Of a DNA stretch of 64,000 nucleotides, positions 21,597-32,545 are shown in pieces. The DNA is from Heligmosomoides polygyrus polygyrus. Its lineage: Eukaryota > Nematoda > Chromadorea > Rhabditida > Heligmosomidae. Numbering within the stretch: position 1 is the stretch's first letter; each line of letters starts with the position of its first letter. The DNA lies in the NCBI GenBank assembly GCA_947396885.1, contig OX377206.1:17665114-17729113 (forward strand). Reading direction: 5' to 3'. A program made the position numbers and the translations under genes. The notes under the pieces were generated by a model. That model was not told where the DNA came from, did no database searches, and worked only from the letters and a program-made list of their open reading frames with translations.

Positions 21597-22464
21597 TCTG
21601 TCACTCTTTTTCTAATTCACCACTTTGCTTGCACTACTTTCCATTGTAGGTTGAAGTCGAAGGTTGGAAAATAAGTCTGACCACATTGGAAAAGAAAGCG
21701 ATCCTGCTAACGTAGGCAGCTTTACTCACCCATATCTACCGTAACCTGCCGTAATCGGCTGAAAAATTGAAAATAGGTATCACATCCGTGATCAGCTCTT
21801 AAATAACCATTGTGGGCGATCTGAGGGCGAAATTTTTTCACTCGTTCTTTCCTCCACCTCTGGCGTCATGAGGGGCAGCAGTGCCGGTTATTCTGCGTAC
21901 ACCCCTTTATTTACACAAACCGATCGTAACCTTCTGCCATCTATCGTTTCATTTAAAGTGGTTGCCAGATTGGTGATCTGCATCCATAGTAACCCTAGAG
22001 ATGAATTTTGGACGAACTTTTTTCGACCTCCAGAGTCAAGGGAGTGAATGCAGATGCTCTTATCTACAATGCCTCCGACCCTTCTCGCATAAGTGTATAG
22101 AAGAGTGGTGAGGAAGAAATACACAACTACGCGTCCAATCACACGAGTTGGATAAAATATGCTGTACTTCGTAAGAGGTAGCTAAAATAGTGAAAGCTGC
22201 GAGAAGAATAAAGAGCAGTCTGTGAAGAAATCCGAAATCCGAACGATGAACGTGTCTTGATGACGGGTCATCTCAATACTTGTCGATCGCGTTCCCAAAT
22301 AAGCTGACAGCGAGCAACACTTCCAAAACGAATTGAGAGCATTCCAAAGAGCTCATGTGGGGGTAACATCTAACGAGAGCTTCCTCAGCGAGACAAGCGT
22401 GGTTTAATGGACGCTCGACATTATCCCACACGACAAAACTAGCTTCTTCCACATCTGACAACAG
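21597..22464. other. Interior of the palindromic element, right side
   Basis: The part at 21720-21850 matches segments at 42605-42690 and 42970-43060 (GCCGTAATCGGCTGAAAA, then a diverged GATCAG block). No coding signal was recognised. Confidence 0.45.
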
Positions 22465-22544
22465 GTTGAAAGCGGGGTTAGTAAGAGAAGAAGGTACCCT
22501 ACCAAAGCCAAAATGTTCTCTTTATTTGCAAAAACGGGAGTACT

Positions 22545-22655
22545 CCACAGAGCAAATCGCACTGTCATCCCGAGAATCAAACCCGCGACCCCATCCCGTA
22601 AATCCGCTTCCTTATCCACTAGGCCATCCAGTTGCTGCCGACACCGCTGCGAATG
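22545..22655 (-). repeat. tRNA-derived SINE-like segment in the right arm
   Basis: On the minus strand GGATGGCCTAGTGGATAAGG gives an A box and CGCGGGTTTGATTC a B box about 30 bases later, the spacing of a tRNA-like polymerase III promoter. It is the inverted partner of 18840-18960. Confidence 0.55.
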
Positions 22656-23659
22656 AATTACTTGAATGTACAGTGTTCGTCTAGGAAGCGTAGAGAATTC
22701 TCATATTGCTATAATCTAACCTTAATTGGAGCTCCAAAGCTTTTGTAGGTCAAGTTCTGAGCCGACAGGGCCATTCCAGGTTTCACTTTTGCCTTATCAG
22801 CCCGCTCTGTAACGATACCATTCCTTGCCATTTTTGGACCATCCAGGGGCAATTAGCAAAAAACTAACATAGTTCTGTGATCCTCGTCTGTTGCCCTACA
22901 AGACCATGTAGGTCCTGCTCAGAATCTCCGGACCGAGTTCAGTGACCTCCCTCGTTGGTTAGCCTACTTACAGGACAAAAAGATGCGTTTCTACGTATGG
23001 CGGTAATTGCTCCGTCGTCAGAGAATTCCACGTCTTGGTATTTCAGCACTTGTAGCCGTTGCACGTCTTTCGGTGAAAATGCTGAAATCACTGTTCTCGA
23101 AGAGCTCAGAAGAGCTTTAAGAAGGAGTGATGGAAAAACAAAAGGCGCGCACGATCATCGCCAGCTCCCACGAGTAGCAGCTGCGGTTCCATTTTGAGGT
23201 CTGCATCAGTCGGGAGGCAAACAGGTACTGCTTCATTTTCGCTAACATCTTCCTCTAGTTCGAGAATCGCTATGTCAGGAATATCATCGCACATCTCTTC
23301 GCGGCGAGCAATCTAAACTTCACATTTTTGTAGTTAGTGTGCGTACTAATGTGAAAGTTTGCTGAACAGCCCACGTCTTTCACAGGATGCGCAGGTAGAC
23401 ATTTGCTCGGGAGATCGCACTTGTTGCCAATGTAGACTCTGATTCTTGACGGGTCTATGGTCGGAATTTCGTTTCTGAACTGAGCACGAATCCGTTTTGA
23501 TTCAAACTCAGACTTTGACTCATCTGCCTACTCGTCAATCCTCCGCATTCTGCACCCCTCCCAAGCCTCCGTACGATTGAAGCCATAGTCATCTACGCAG
23601 TGAGAAGCGGTGAGGACATGGCGCTGAGAGATAAGTGCTCCGGTACAGAGGTATAAACC

Positions 23660-26063
23660 TGCTGGTGAACCACTGAAGCAGCACTTTAATCGATTCGTAG
23701 AACAACGGTGTCACCTCTATGTATTTGTTGAAAAAATTCGATTGTAAAGCTGTTCTACCGGTGTGTGCTTTTCCTAATTTGCCCTCACCAAACTAACTGT
23801 CCTGCTGACAACATTTCATATTATGTCTCGCATGTATAAGACGTTTTGTTTCTAGGCCAATACGTTTCTGAGGTAGTCTACTAATCTCTGAATTTGTACA
23901 CGTTTGCTCTTCACGCTTCTCCTAAAATATGGACACTTTAAACAATTTTTCGTATCACCCTACATCATTGCTTATAAGCTATTCAAAAACCTTTACCTGG
24001 AAAAAAGCAATCGAACCCAAGCATGATAGTAAATTGCCTTATAATTTGAAGAAGGCACATCACAGATTCCAAGAAGATTGGTTGCAAAAGGAGCAGACAT
24101 GTAAGCAGTGATGTAAACGTTTTTACTTTTTTAAAACTAGGTTTCCTTCGTTTGCTTATAAGCTATTCAAAAAAATTCCCTTAAATCATCTTCCATTATT
24201 GTTTGCTTTCACATCATGTTTTCTAGCGGAAATTTGATTTGTAGTTGGTTCGAACAAAACAACTACAGCTACAGTATCGACGGAACAAAACTCTGAATGA
24301 ACATTTTTTTATGCGCGTGTCGCAGCCGTCCCTTAAATCATCTTTGACTATTGATGCGTATTTATGTTAAAAGATTGTTGTGTGTCTCTGCTGCATTACA
24401 GAGCCTGTAGTCTGACCTTATTTTCTCAGCGGGCCTCCCCATGGGTTCATGCTCCAAGAAGATCTGACTTCTAAGCACATATCGATGCTGTTCACCAAGT
24501 GCCTCCACGACATCAATGCGAAGCTGAAGAGCGCAATGAAAAAGTTCGTCGAGTGCATGCCACGCCGATGCCAGGGTGGCAACGTTGCCGAAGATACCAA
24601 ACGAATAATAGTTTGGAGCAGAAGTTCCCAACTTAAAACATTTGCAGCTGCAGAGATTAGGGTATTACAGCTAATAGTGTGAAACAATGTGTTTGATGTG
24701 TCTTCAGCAAAATTAGATTTCTCCCCGGAAAGTGTTCAAATAAAAAATTAAATAATGGCGGTGTATAAGCAATGTGCATGTATGCGATTAGACGGAAACG
24801 AAACCTCAACATTCTGCATTTTTTGCAGCCAACTTCCCGATTTATTTACTACATATGTATCTATTTATATAGTCGCCGACTGAACGAATTGAGACTACCT
24901 ATTAGCGCAGAAGAATATTGAAAGAGGTTCTCACAAATTCCCATCATATTCCCATCAATAGGCTCTCCTGTACCCAACTTGCCTTCTGCATTTTTCGACT
25001 AACCGTACTAGCAGCAACAACCAGAAAGCAGAAGCGATGCCCATGCAACTAGCCTTTTAATCTACGATGGCTCAAGCACGCCATTCTTTCCAGTTTTTTT
25101 CGCAAACTACTACATTGTTCTAAATAAACAGCACTTTGTAAGAAATAACTTACGGCGGAGTGGCGTCCTACCCCCCGCCCTTTAAACAGAGGCGTGGCAA
25201 ATGTCTGCGTCTCCACTATCTCGTAAGGCAGCTATTGGACTCTGGAGCAAGCCCAGGGGTTGGGGGTGGGCGGGACAGGGGGACGAGGGGTGGAACACTC
25301 GACCCCCATAACTTACCTTTTGTGATTTGGTTGCTAATTCTGCTTTATTGAAAATCGAAATGCAGACTTGAGTTGGCTCGAGTGGCCCATTCGAATAGGT
25401 GTTCGAACGATTCTCATTCGAATTTGAATATTCGATTTCGTATTCTCGAAAAATCGCGTTTTTCGAATACATTCGAATTCAAATATTCGAAATTTTTCGG
25501 TAATCGAAAACATTCAAATACTCGAAATTCTTGCGAGAGCATAAGTATACTTCGGTGTCACCAGCTGCTGAGGCGGCAGATTATAGACTGCGGACAATAC
25601 AGCTTCCTACCTTTTTCCAAGCACACACGGTAAACGTACTTGTGAGCGCTATGAGCCTCATGCAATACAATAGAGCAGGATCGCATAGACACTGATCCTG
25701 TTATACTTGTACTTTCCTTACGCTGGTCTTTCACTGCTGTTCTCCAAGGCAATCCCGTTCTAGTGCTGCTCTAATATTTGGATTTAAATTTCATTCTGAT
25801 ACATTGTCTCCCAGATTTTATCCAGAAAGCTTTGCCTAACTGCTCATCGGGCCGTTAGAAAAAACTTTTTGGAAGGCGGGAAAATAAGCAACACCGAAGC
25901 GGTGAAATTTCGCTATATTTATCCATTTCTCAGCAACTTTAGAGAGTACTGTTCATCCAGAAGTCACTAATAGCAAATATGTGTCCGATTTTCGCTCAAC
26001 TCTGTTGAACTAGACTTGAATGTTTATGTTTTAACAAATTCATCAATGAGCAAAATCGCTTAC
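23660..26063. other. Intron of gene B with a TTCGAA-rich tract and a lone candidate exon
   Basis: From 25380 to 25545 the sequence is dominated by TTCGAA/ATTCGAA palindromes, adjacent to a G-rich CAGGGG region at about 25253; this is reminiscent of hAT subterminal repeats but no second end was found. At 24429-24682 a plus-strand frame follows a TTTTCTCAG acceptor (see separate entry). The rest is plain. Confidence 0.4.
24429..24682 (+). other. Possible orphan exon, plus strand
   Basis: A strong acceptor TTTTCTCAG is followed by an open frame containing LQEDLTSKHISMLFTKCLHD and SAMKKFVECMPRRCQGG. It is Lys/Met/Cys rich and not repetitive in this window. I do not recognise the family and saw no partner exon, so it may be chance. 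Confidence 0.25.
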
Positions 26064-26139
26064 TTAGTCTCACAATCCATGGGAATCCCTCTCGCTCTAG
26101 TGGCTCTCCTCCAACTATCTTGTATCTGTGGGGTTGCTC

Positions 26140-27590
26140 TGAACAACGAAAATTCGAAAATATTGAAAAGCTGAACTAATCGTCTCGAATTTTTACAATG
26201 CATTTCTTTGAAGGCTGTTGACAAGGAAATATCTACCACTTCTCAAGAATAGTTTCGATAACACCGTCTTGGGACAAAATGATGCAAGGTATTGTTGACG
26301 TAAAAATGTCGATTTCATTGACTAAATGAATTTCAACTTTGAAGGTTTTAAATCGCAATCATCAAGTCACGAAGAGTAGGGTGTTCACAGTTTCTGTAAC
26401 TGGAGTCATGATTTTGCCAGATCTTATCAACTACACTTAGCAAGGAACTCTTCTAGGAAAGCCGTTACAGAAAGCACAGTCAAACAAAGAGAACCTGAAT
26501 TTCCGTGCTTCCACAAAGATGAAGCGACCAAGTAAAGCCTTTATTCCAGAAAATCACAACTCTCCTTCGCCTGCTTCTTAGCTCAAGAAGCTTTCTTTTC
26601 ATTATCCTCATAGTCTATTCCGATTTATTGGATAGTAAGCACAAGTGGTAAACAGTTTGCAGCTTGGTATCTCGACCACGAAAGATTCAAAATTTCGGGC
26701 AGCAGAGGACAGGAAATTGCTCGAACAAACAAACTACGAACGTATTTAGTAGTTGAGGCAAGTCAGGAATTTCATTGGAGATGACCTTTTCATCTACAAG
26801 GCGAGGCACTCACTGAGATATTCAACTCCACAATTATCTTGGACCAAAAAATTTCCTTTGATTGTCTCCACTGAGAAAACCAGAGAATCGAGGAGCAGCA
26901 CGCGAAAGATATTCATCTAAACGAGATTTCTAGATTTGGTACAGATGTATGGAGAACTGAAAGACACCGCCTGGAATACTTTTACACGCGTGGAGCAAAA
27001 TACTGCTAACATTGCAGAAAGAACGAATTAACGAAATGAATTCGTTTTTTAAAGGAGATGAAGCCACATCAGGGAGAGAGGGGCAATGTAGATGTCACAA
27101 CTGAAGCTTTGGCTCTTTAAATAATGTGAGTTTTAATAAATCGTTCACCGCACCCCAGATGAAGTTTTTAATAAGGGGTACTTCTCCCTTTTGTTTCCTT
27201 ATGACGGAGTGACCCTGTCCTTTACAGCGGTTTTATTTAAAAACAATAGCGTTAATAACGAAGAATTCCTCACCAGTTAGTCACCCTATTTCCAGCTTGG
27301 TACTGTTTATGCTGTACAGTGTTGATTTCTTTCAGTTCCTTTTCGTAGTTTCTGCATAATGTCTGCTTTCTTTTGGAAGAATGTGTCAGAAAACGCGGTT
27401 GCAATTTTCAATGAGTGCCGCTGAGCAATGAAACGCGTCAACCAAGCACTGTGTCATGGAGCTGTTCAACAAAAAGGATTCTGCTTTACCGACGCAAGCA
27501 GAGAGCCTCAGGAGGGGAGGGGGAGGTGAGTCATGACATAACACTCTTAATTCAAGTAGAATAGAAACCTTGTTTTTCTGCTATGAGAGG
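26140..27590. other. Intron 1 of gene B, no recognised feature
   Basis: No coding motif or repeat was seen before the minisatellite at 27.6 kb. Confidence 0.4.
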
Positions 27591-27604
27591 AATTAGGAAT
27601 CCAG

Positions 27605-28065
27605 CAATATGGGATCCAGCAAACGATGGGATTCAGGAGACGTGCCGCAGACGTCGTCCAGCAAACGATGGGATTCAGAATTTGTGCCGCATACGTCGTC
27701 CAGCGAACGATCTGATTCAAGAGAAGTGCCGCAGTCGTCGCCAAACGTGCATCGGGATTCAGAGTATGTATTGCAGACGTTGTCCAGCAAACGATGGGAT
27801 TCAGGAGACGTGCCGCAGACGTCGTCCAGCAAACGATGGGATTCAGAATTTGTGCCGCATACGTCGTCCAGCGAACGATCTGATTCAAGAGAAGTGCCGC
27901 AGTCGTCGCCAAACGTGCATCGGGATTCAGAGTATGTATTGCAGACGTTGTCCAGCAAACGATGGGATTCAGGAGACGTGCCGTAGTCGTCATCAAACAT
28001 GCATAGGGATTCAGAATATGTGCCGCATACGTCGTTCAACCTGCGTACGGATTCAGAAGACGTCC
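27605..28065. repeat. 42-bp minisatellite with 168-bp higher-order period
   Basis: Units carry GATTCAGGAGACGTGCCGCA-type sequence followed by GACGTCGTCCAGCAAACGATGG. The AAACGATGGG landmark followed by ATTCAGG falls at 27621, 27789 and 27957, giving an exact 168-bp period made of four variant 42-bp units. Because 42 is divisible by three, frames stay open on both strands (125 to 175 residues); these are not genes. Related units occur at 31690-31790 and 38500-38690. Confidence 0.9.
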
Positions 28066-29100
28066 AATATGTGGAAATATATTGAAGGCAATATTTTCAA
28101 GTGGGCTTAGAGGAGGCTGAAGATCGCACGGTTACCGACGGATCGATTGGTGTTGTTCTATTTTTAGAACACTGCTAGTAGGTATCGCACCGAGATGCGA
28201 TTCAAGTAAGGGTCACCGGCGATCCGCCCGCCGAGTGCAGACTCAGACCGAGACCGAACACCGCCACTCTTAAATGCTGCTAGATTTCGAAACCTGATTG
28301 TCCTATCTATTTAAATAGATAGTAGCTCTTTCTCTGCTATAATACAGACGCAACAATCCACTCAACATGGTGAAAATCGCTTCCCACAAATGAAAAGCGG
28401 CAAACTTATGGGCATATAAATAGATCCGTCTCCTAACTCTGATAATTCGTCTGCCACATCTGAAAAGAGCTATCTTCAGTCGTTTCCTCAAAGCTAATCT
28501 GCTCCACAGGAGGAATCGCTGGGTTAAGAATGACGACTTGAAATAGAACAATTCGCGGTTTTCAATTGTAAGACCATGACTTGAAAATTAAGAACATTAA
28601 GCGCTGTTTAATGTCAGAATAATGAGCACAGCATGCTGAACTCAGATCCTCTAAAAAAGACAGAGCATTCCGAATTACTTGCTGACGGAATGTCCGGAGA
28701 CGCCGCTGGCGACTTCGGAGAGGTGATAAACCAATTCCGGAAAAAATTCTTCATAACTAGGAAATGAGATGTGGAACTGCACAGTACTGGACATACCGCT
28801 GCGTCCAACAAGCACAAGCGGCGCGAAAGATGAAGAGCGGTGCAAAAGGCCACCAGAGAGCGCCGTTTTCCCCTCGCCACGCGTCGCGTGTGACGCAAGT
28901 CGCGTTAAGGCGCGGGGCCCTCAACTTCTGGACGTTAGAGTGATGGAAGGAGCCTATCCATGCGTTTGGATGAGCATGGCCTACTGTTTGGAACTAACTA
29001 AAAAATCGATTTTTCCAAAAACGGTCGAAATTGATACCATTCGATAGCGCTTTTCATGTTGAACAGAAAAGCACCATTGCAGGTGTTAAAAACTCAAACC
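28066..29100. other. Intron 1 of gene B, GC-richer part
   Basis: Short ORFs on both strands, for example 28614-28898 minus, lack recognised motifs. Confidence 0.35.
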
Positions 29101-29580
29101 TTGGCGAGTAAGAGCGCAAGAAACTCTAGCCGCTATCTTCCGACGCTTTAAACTGGCAGCTTTGACTAAGGCAGTTTAATAAGCTAGCAGTTTAATAAGT
29201 TTGTGAACATGTCGTCTGAAAGCAGCTTTAGGGTTCTGCTAGCTTACGCATTTGCAGGCCGTTAGCTCTCCGCGTCTTCCCGCAGGGGTCGACCGAAATT
29301 GGAAAAAAACGTGCCACTCAAGGCTAACATGCATTTTCGCAGCGCTGTAACTTTGTCCAGTCATAAGCTACATTGCTGTGTCTCAGCACACTACGAGAAC
29401 TTTTTGCTGCCTACAAAATCCACAAGATGGTACCGGAAAGGTTCACATATTACAGAGCTATCGCGCTCAGAACACGCCGCGCGCGCAATTCAGCACAGCA
29501 GTGGTCGATGTTCTCCTCGCTCTTACTCGCTCACGTCACAGTTCTCGCTACTACGAGTAACACCGTTCGGTGACGTCATC
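29100..29580 (+). repeat. Dispersed repeat family A, copy 1
   Basis: Contains GACTAAGGCAGTTTA, GTCTTCCCGCAGGGGTCGAC and GCTGTAACTTTGTCCAG in the same order as 49205-49690, 53410-53921 (inverted), 62690-63200 and 63340-63780. Roughly 480 bp long, no protein motif. Confidence 0.75.
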
Positions 29581-29807
29581 GGTCCTCCGCTGCGGCCTCA
29601 CCCCGACGCGAAATTGGAAAAAATTGTTATCTACAAAACTGGTCCACCGGGATTGACACCTTTCTTTTTTTTACAATTTTTTAAGTCTTTAACGGAAAAG
29701 ATTTTGAGCTTATTCTAAAGAGCAGAGGAGCTGTAGTGTCAGGACGATTGCTAAAAGAGATCGCGCCATGCACTGATCTAACATGTCACACTGTTAATCT
29801 GATTGTA

Positions 29808-30420
29808 TTAGGTTGGTGCATAAGTTCTCGGACATTTGGGGCATGAAATATTAATTATCACAACATACGAACAACAATATCAAATCATTTGAAGTAACCA
29901 CCCTTTACATCAGTTGTCTTTCGCCAACATGCTGGTAAGTCATGGATGCCTTTTCTCCAAAACGTGGCCGGTTGTGATTCGAAAAATGTGAGCAGTGCCT
30001 CCTTGACATCCTCTCGGTTCCTGAATTGCTGGCCGTCCATATAGCGTTGAAGGTTTGAAAACAAATGATAATCAGAAGGAGCGAGATCTGTTGAGTAAGG
30101 TGGATGTGGAAGAACGGTCCATCCGTAGTCCGCCAACTCAGCCGCCGTCGCTCTAGCAATATGCGGTCTAGCGTTGTCGTGTTGAAAATACACCTTCACT
30201 TGCTCTCCTCGTGTGGTTTGAAGAATGGATGGCACAATGGACACACCCTGGTTACGCATCAAGAGACCTAAAGCTGGATTCATTGACGTCTGATCTTTAA
30301 CACCCTGAACGAACTAGCCCCAACAGTAGATGGTCAGTTGAACCAATGCGCTCCGATTTATCGAACACACAAAAATCCAGTATTCAAGCAGTGAGGAAGT
30401 CAATTTGAGCCTCTAAAAGC
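29808..30420 (-). pseudogene. Mariner transposase, C-terminal half, 5' truncated
   Basis: The terminal inverted repeat TTAGGTTGGTGCATAAGTTC starts at 29808 after a TA. The minus-strand ORF 29885-30283 encodes the second half of the catalytic domain, with FQHDNARPHIARATAAELAD and HPPYSTDLAPSDYHLFSNLQ, the mariner DD34D signature region. Upstream codons to about 30420 continue with a stop. The N-terminal half and the other inverted repeat are absent. It sits in intron 1 of gene B. Confidence 0.88.
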
Positions 30421-30674
30421 TTCAACGGTGAAAAAAGCGGATATTCTCACTGAACTTAGCTTTCAGCTCGAGAGCGATACACACAACAAGGCCCTGGAGA
30501 AGAGTGAGCAACATCATTGGTATGAGATAAAGGCAAGATTTTGCGTGAAGCGTAAAATTGAAACTCACGACTAAGATCCGCTCCACAGTTGCTTTCGATC
30601 CACAGGTTCTCTACCTCAGTGATAGTTCTGCAGTTTACCACAGTCGCTATGAGTATCACATACCGTGCGTTCAT

Positions 30675-31190
30675 GACCACACTGCAAATTTTTAAGATTT
30701 CGAGCACGCTAAAAAAGCAATTTTTTACTTATTGAAAATTTATTTATTTGTTCATTTAATTCGGGAAGGTAGTGCGTCACCTAATAATGCGACAATATGG
30801 ATGTGGCACTTAAGAGAACAAGAGTAATAGGATACTTAACGAGAAAAAAGACAACACTCAAGGAGCCAACAAACTATTTTTTCTACTAGTATGTATTTGA
30901 GAGCAGATACCCTAATAATTTGCAAAGAGCAAACTGAAACTCAATAATAGATTTTTGCATTGCCTGTTAAGCGTTTGAAAAACTTACGGACTAGCACGCC
31001 AGACAAAGAAAAGACGGCACTGCTCTTGAATAACTAAAATGGTTAGAAACAGCAAACAGTGAATAGAGAGAAGAGCAAGGTTGTTTTGCACTGCTCTCCA
31101 TTCCACACGCAAAAGTTACACTTATTCCATTAATCACAGCATAAAAGCGTAACAGGGGTAGTGCTTTCTATTTTAGAACCCTCACCTTGA
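30675..31190. other. Intron between noncoding exon and exon 1 of gene B
   Basis: Homologous to 12510-12910 in gene A. The exon 1 acceptor reads TTTGCAG on the minus strand. No other feature. Confidence 0.4.
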
Positions 31191-31500
31191 AATTTAAGGA
31201 TAGTGACGATATCGGTGGTGTGAATCGGAAGCTCTTATACCATCTGGGCATTATTCACATTAATCACATGAGTCCTGTAGACTGATGACTATCAAAATCT
31301 ATTCGAAGCGAGCAGTTTCGACCGCGTCTTTCGAGGGAAAGCATTGTTATTTCGTAAAACACTTCGCTCTTTTGGAAGGTGAATCATCCGTCTTTTCCAG
31401 AAAATAAAGAAGTCGTCATACTTACATTTCTCGACCTCGACTTTTTCTTTGTATGATGTGTGGTGCGTCCGTGTTTGAGACTACCTTTTCACTAGCGACA
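31190..31500 (-). promoter_or_regulatory. Promoter block of gene B, conserved with gene A
   Basis: A TATAAGAG box on the minus strand (31239-31232) sits in GAATCGGAAGCTCTTATACC, identical in gene A. A TTTCAAG|GTGAGG donor lies about 45 bases downstream, suggesting the same noncoding first exon. Further upstream the two promoters stay alignable for about 250 bases, but the GATA-type core of A has changed to AAATAAAG here. Confidence 0.45.
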
Positions 31501-31689
31501 ACAAAATTCGAAAAAAATATCTAATATAAGGGGGGGGGGGGAAGTAATGTGAGAAATTGAAAAAAAATCTTTATCCTACTATATATAAAAGAGTAAGCGG
31601 TTGTGTCTGTTCGTCCGTCTGTCCGTCCGTCTGTCCATCCGTCGTCCATCTGGCCTTTCATAAACGTGAGTGACAGGTGTCCGGGTTGA

Positions 31690-31873
31690 GACGAGGTGTG
31701 ACCAACGTCGTGTCGCGTGCGTCAGAAGACGTGTCACCGATGTCGCCCAAGTGGTGTCCGGATTCAGACTACGTGTCACCGATGTCGCGCAAAGGACGAA
31801 AGGTTCGAGGGTCCAGTAATGGGGGGTGGGGGAGTGGAAAGAAGGAAGACCAGTGAAGAGGGGACAACTAAGC
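31690..31873. repeat. Minisatellite and GGTCCAGTAATGG unit flanking the BEL/Pao element
   Basis: 31690-31790 has two or three degenerate 42-bp units like those at 27.6 kb. 31805-31873 is one unit of the roughly 65-bp repeat (GGGTCCAGTAATGGGG, GTGGAAAGAAGGAAGACC, AGTGAAGAGGGGAC) that is tandem at 37970-38470. The LTR element inserted in such a unit. Confidence 0.7.
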
Positions 31874-31874
31874 A

Positions 31875-32404
31875 TGACCGTACTCTGCCTTTGTATCATG
31901 ACCGTACTTTTGCCGTTGTACTTGGCTGGGCTATGCCTTCGGTGGTTCTAATATTACGGCAGAGCCTGGAAGATTGTTTGGTAGAGATTATGCGGTGTAA
32001 GATTTATTATCATTTACAAACGACATGGTGACATGCGTCCAATATGAATGGGAATGAAGACACTTGTGGTTGGACTTGTTTCTTCCTACGTTCTACTGCC
32101 TCTGCGGTGCTAGGCTCATTGTACACTTGTGGACTTGTTGTATTGGCGGAGTCGCTATTGACTGTAATCTCGACAGTCCTACGAGCGGACTGGGCGAGAC
32201 GTGCGACTGTCCCGGCAGCCGTAGACTGGCTGTGGCGGGGTGGCTGACCGGCCCGGCTGCCCCTGGAGCGGGCAGAGCCGGCCGGGCCCCGACGGGACGT
32301 GGCGGAGGCTATTTATACCCTTGTCACGCCCCCTTGCCGGTGGTACCACCTCCTTGCTGGAGGCCCCGCCTCCTTGCCGGTGCTTGCGACGGTCGAGTCG
32401 CGAC
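31875..32404 (-). repeat. 3' LTR of the BEL/Pao element
   Basis: Minus-strand reading: TGTCGCGACTCGACCG start, GC-rich U3, TATAAAT box at 32316-32310 region, AATAAA in GATAATAAATCTTACA near 32000-32016 and end GTACGGTCA. ORFs of 67 and 124 residues on the plus strand of this LTR recur in the other LTR and are not genes. Confidence 0.88.
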
Positions 32405-32545
32405 ACTCCGGCCTGGGCGAAGGGAAGACTTTATTTGAAAATTGTTAATGAGCCTGGGCCGTATTGGCTGCGTTGAAGTAAAGTAAAGTTTTAGATCGTG
32501 TCTTCTTTCCCTTACAAATCGACCGTACATTACATCGTTAACACA

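Larger units (their letters stand above)
18531..22954. mobile_element. 4.4-kb palindromic element carrying Penelope-like copies
   Basis: Outer inverted repeats of about 470 bp (18531-19005 and 22465-22954) begin CGAGAGAGGTCACTGAACTC on the left and CGAGGGAGGTCACTGAACTC inward from the right. A 3-bp YAA duplication fits by comparison with the uninterrupted gene C intron (GTAAGTACACTTACTAAGAG). It was inserted only 17 bases inside the intron, next to exon 6 of gene B. The arms contain a tRNA-like segment with A- and B-box-like sequence. Between the arms lie two Penelope-like fragments in opposite orientation. No transposase was found. Confidence 0.65.
16561..30674 (-). pseudogene. Chymotrypsin-family serine protease gene B, probably inactivated
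   Basis: Minus-strand exons: 30569-30674 (signal peptide MNARYVILIATVV), 26064-26138 (activation site, KIVGGEPLEREGFPW), 23540-23658 (His, LTASHC), 23375-23474 or -23527, 23153-23312 (Asp, PDIAILEL), 22972-23081, 18050-18164 (Ser, GDSGGPVVQRR), 16561-16620 (HHFRDWICGNTG). Exons 1, 5, 6, 7 and 8 have the same or nearly the same lengths and phases as in A and C. Position 189 is Ser. Two defects appear after the His exon: the donor GT present in C is AT here, and an in-frame TAG lies at 23528-23530. A 69-nt intron spliced TGC|GTAGAT to TAG|GCA would remove both, so inactivity is likely but not certain. Introns hold the Penelope palindrome, a minisatellite and a mariner. No final exon was found. 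Confidence 0.75.

Noticed and set aside
27547..28110. Four overlapping ORFs of 125 to 175 residues with repeats on both strands
   Set aside because: The unit length is a multiple of three, so all frames stay open by chance. No start context or flanking exon supports a gene.
32064..32438. 124-codon plus-strand ORF, repeated at 37628-38119 and apparently conserved
   Set aside because: It lies in the GC-rich LTR of the BEL/Pao element and is conserved only because the two LTRs are near-identical. Transcription signals point the other way.
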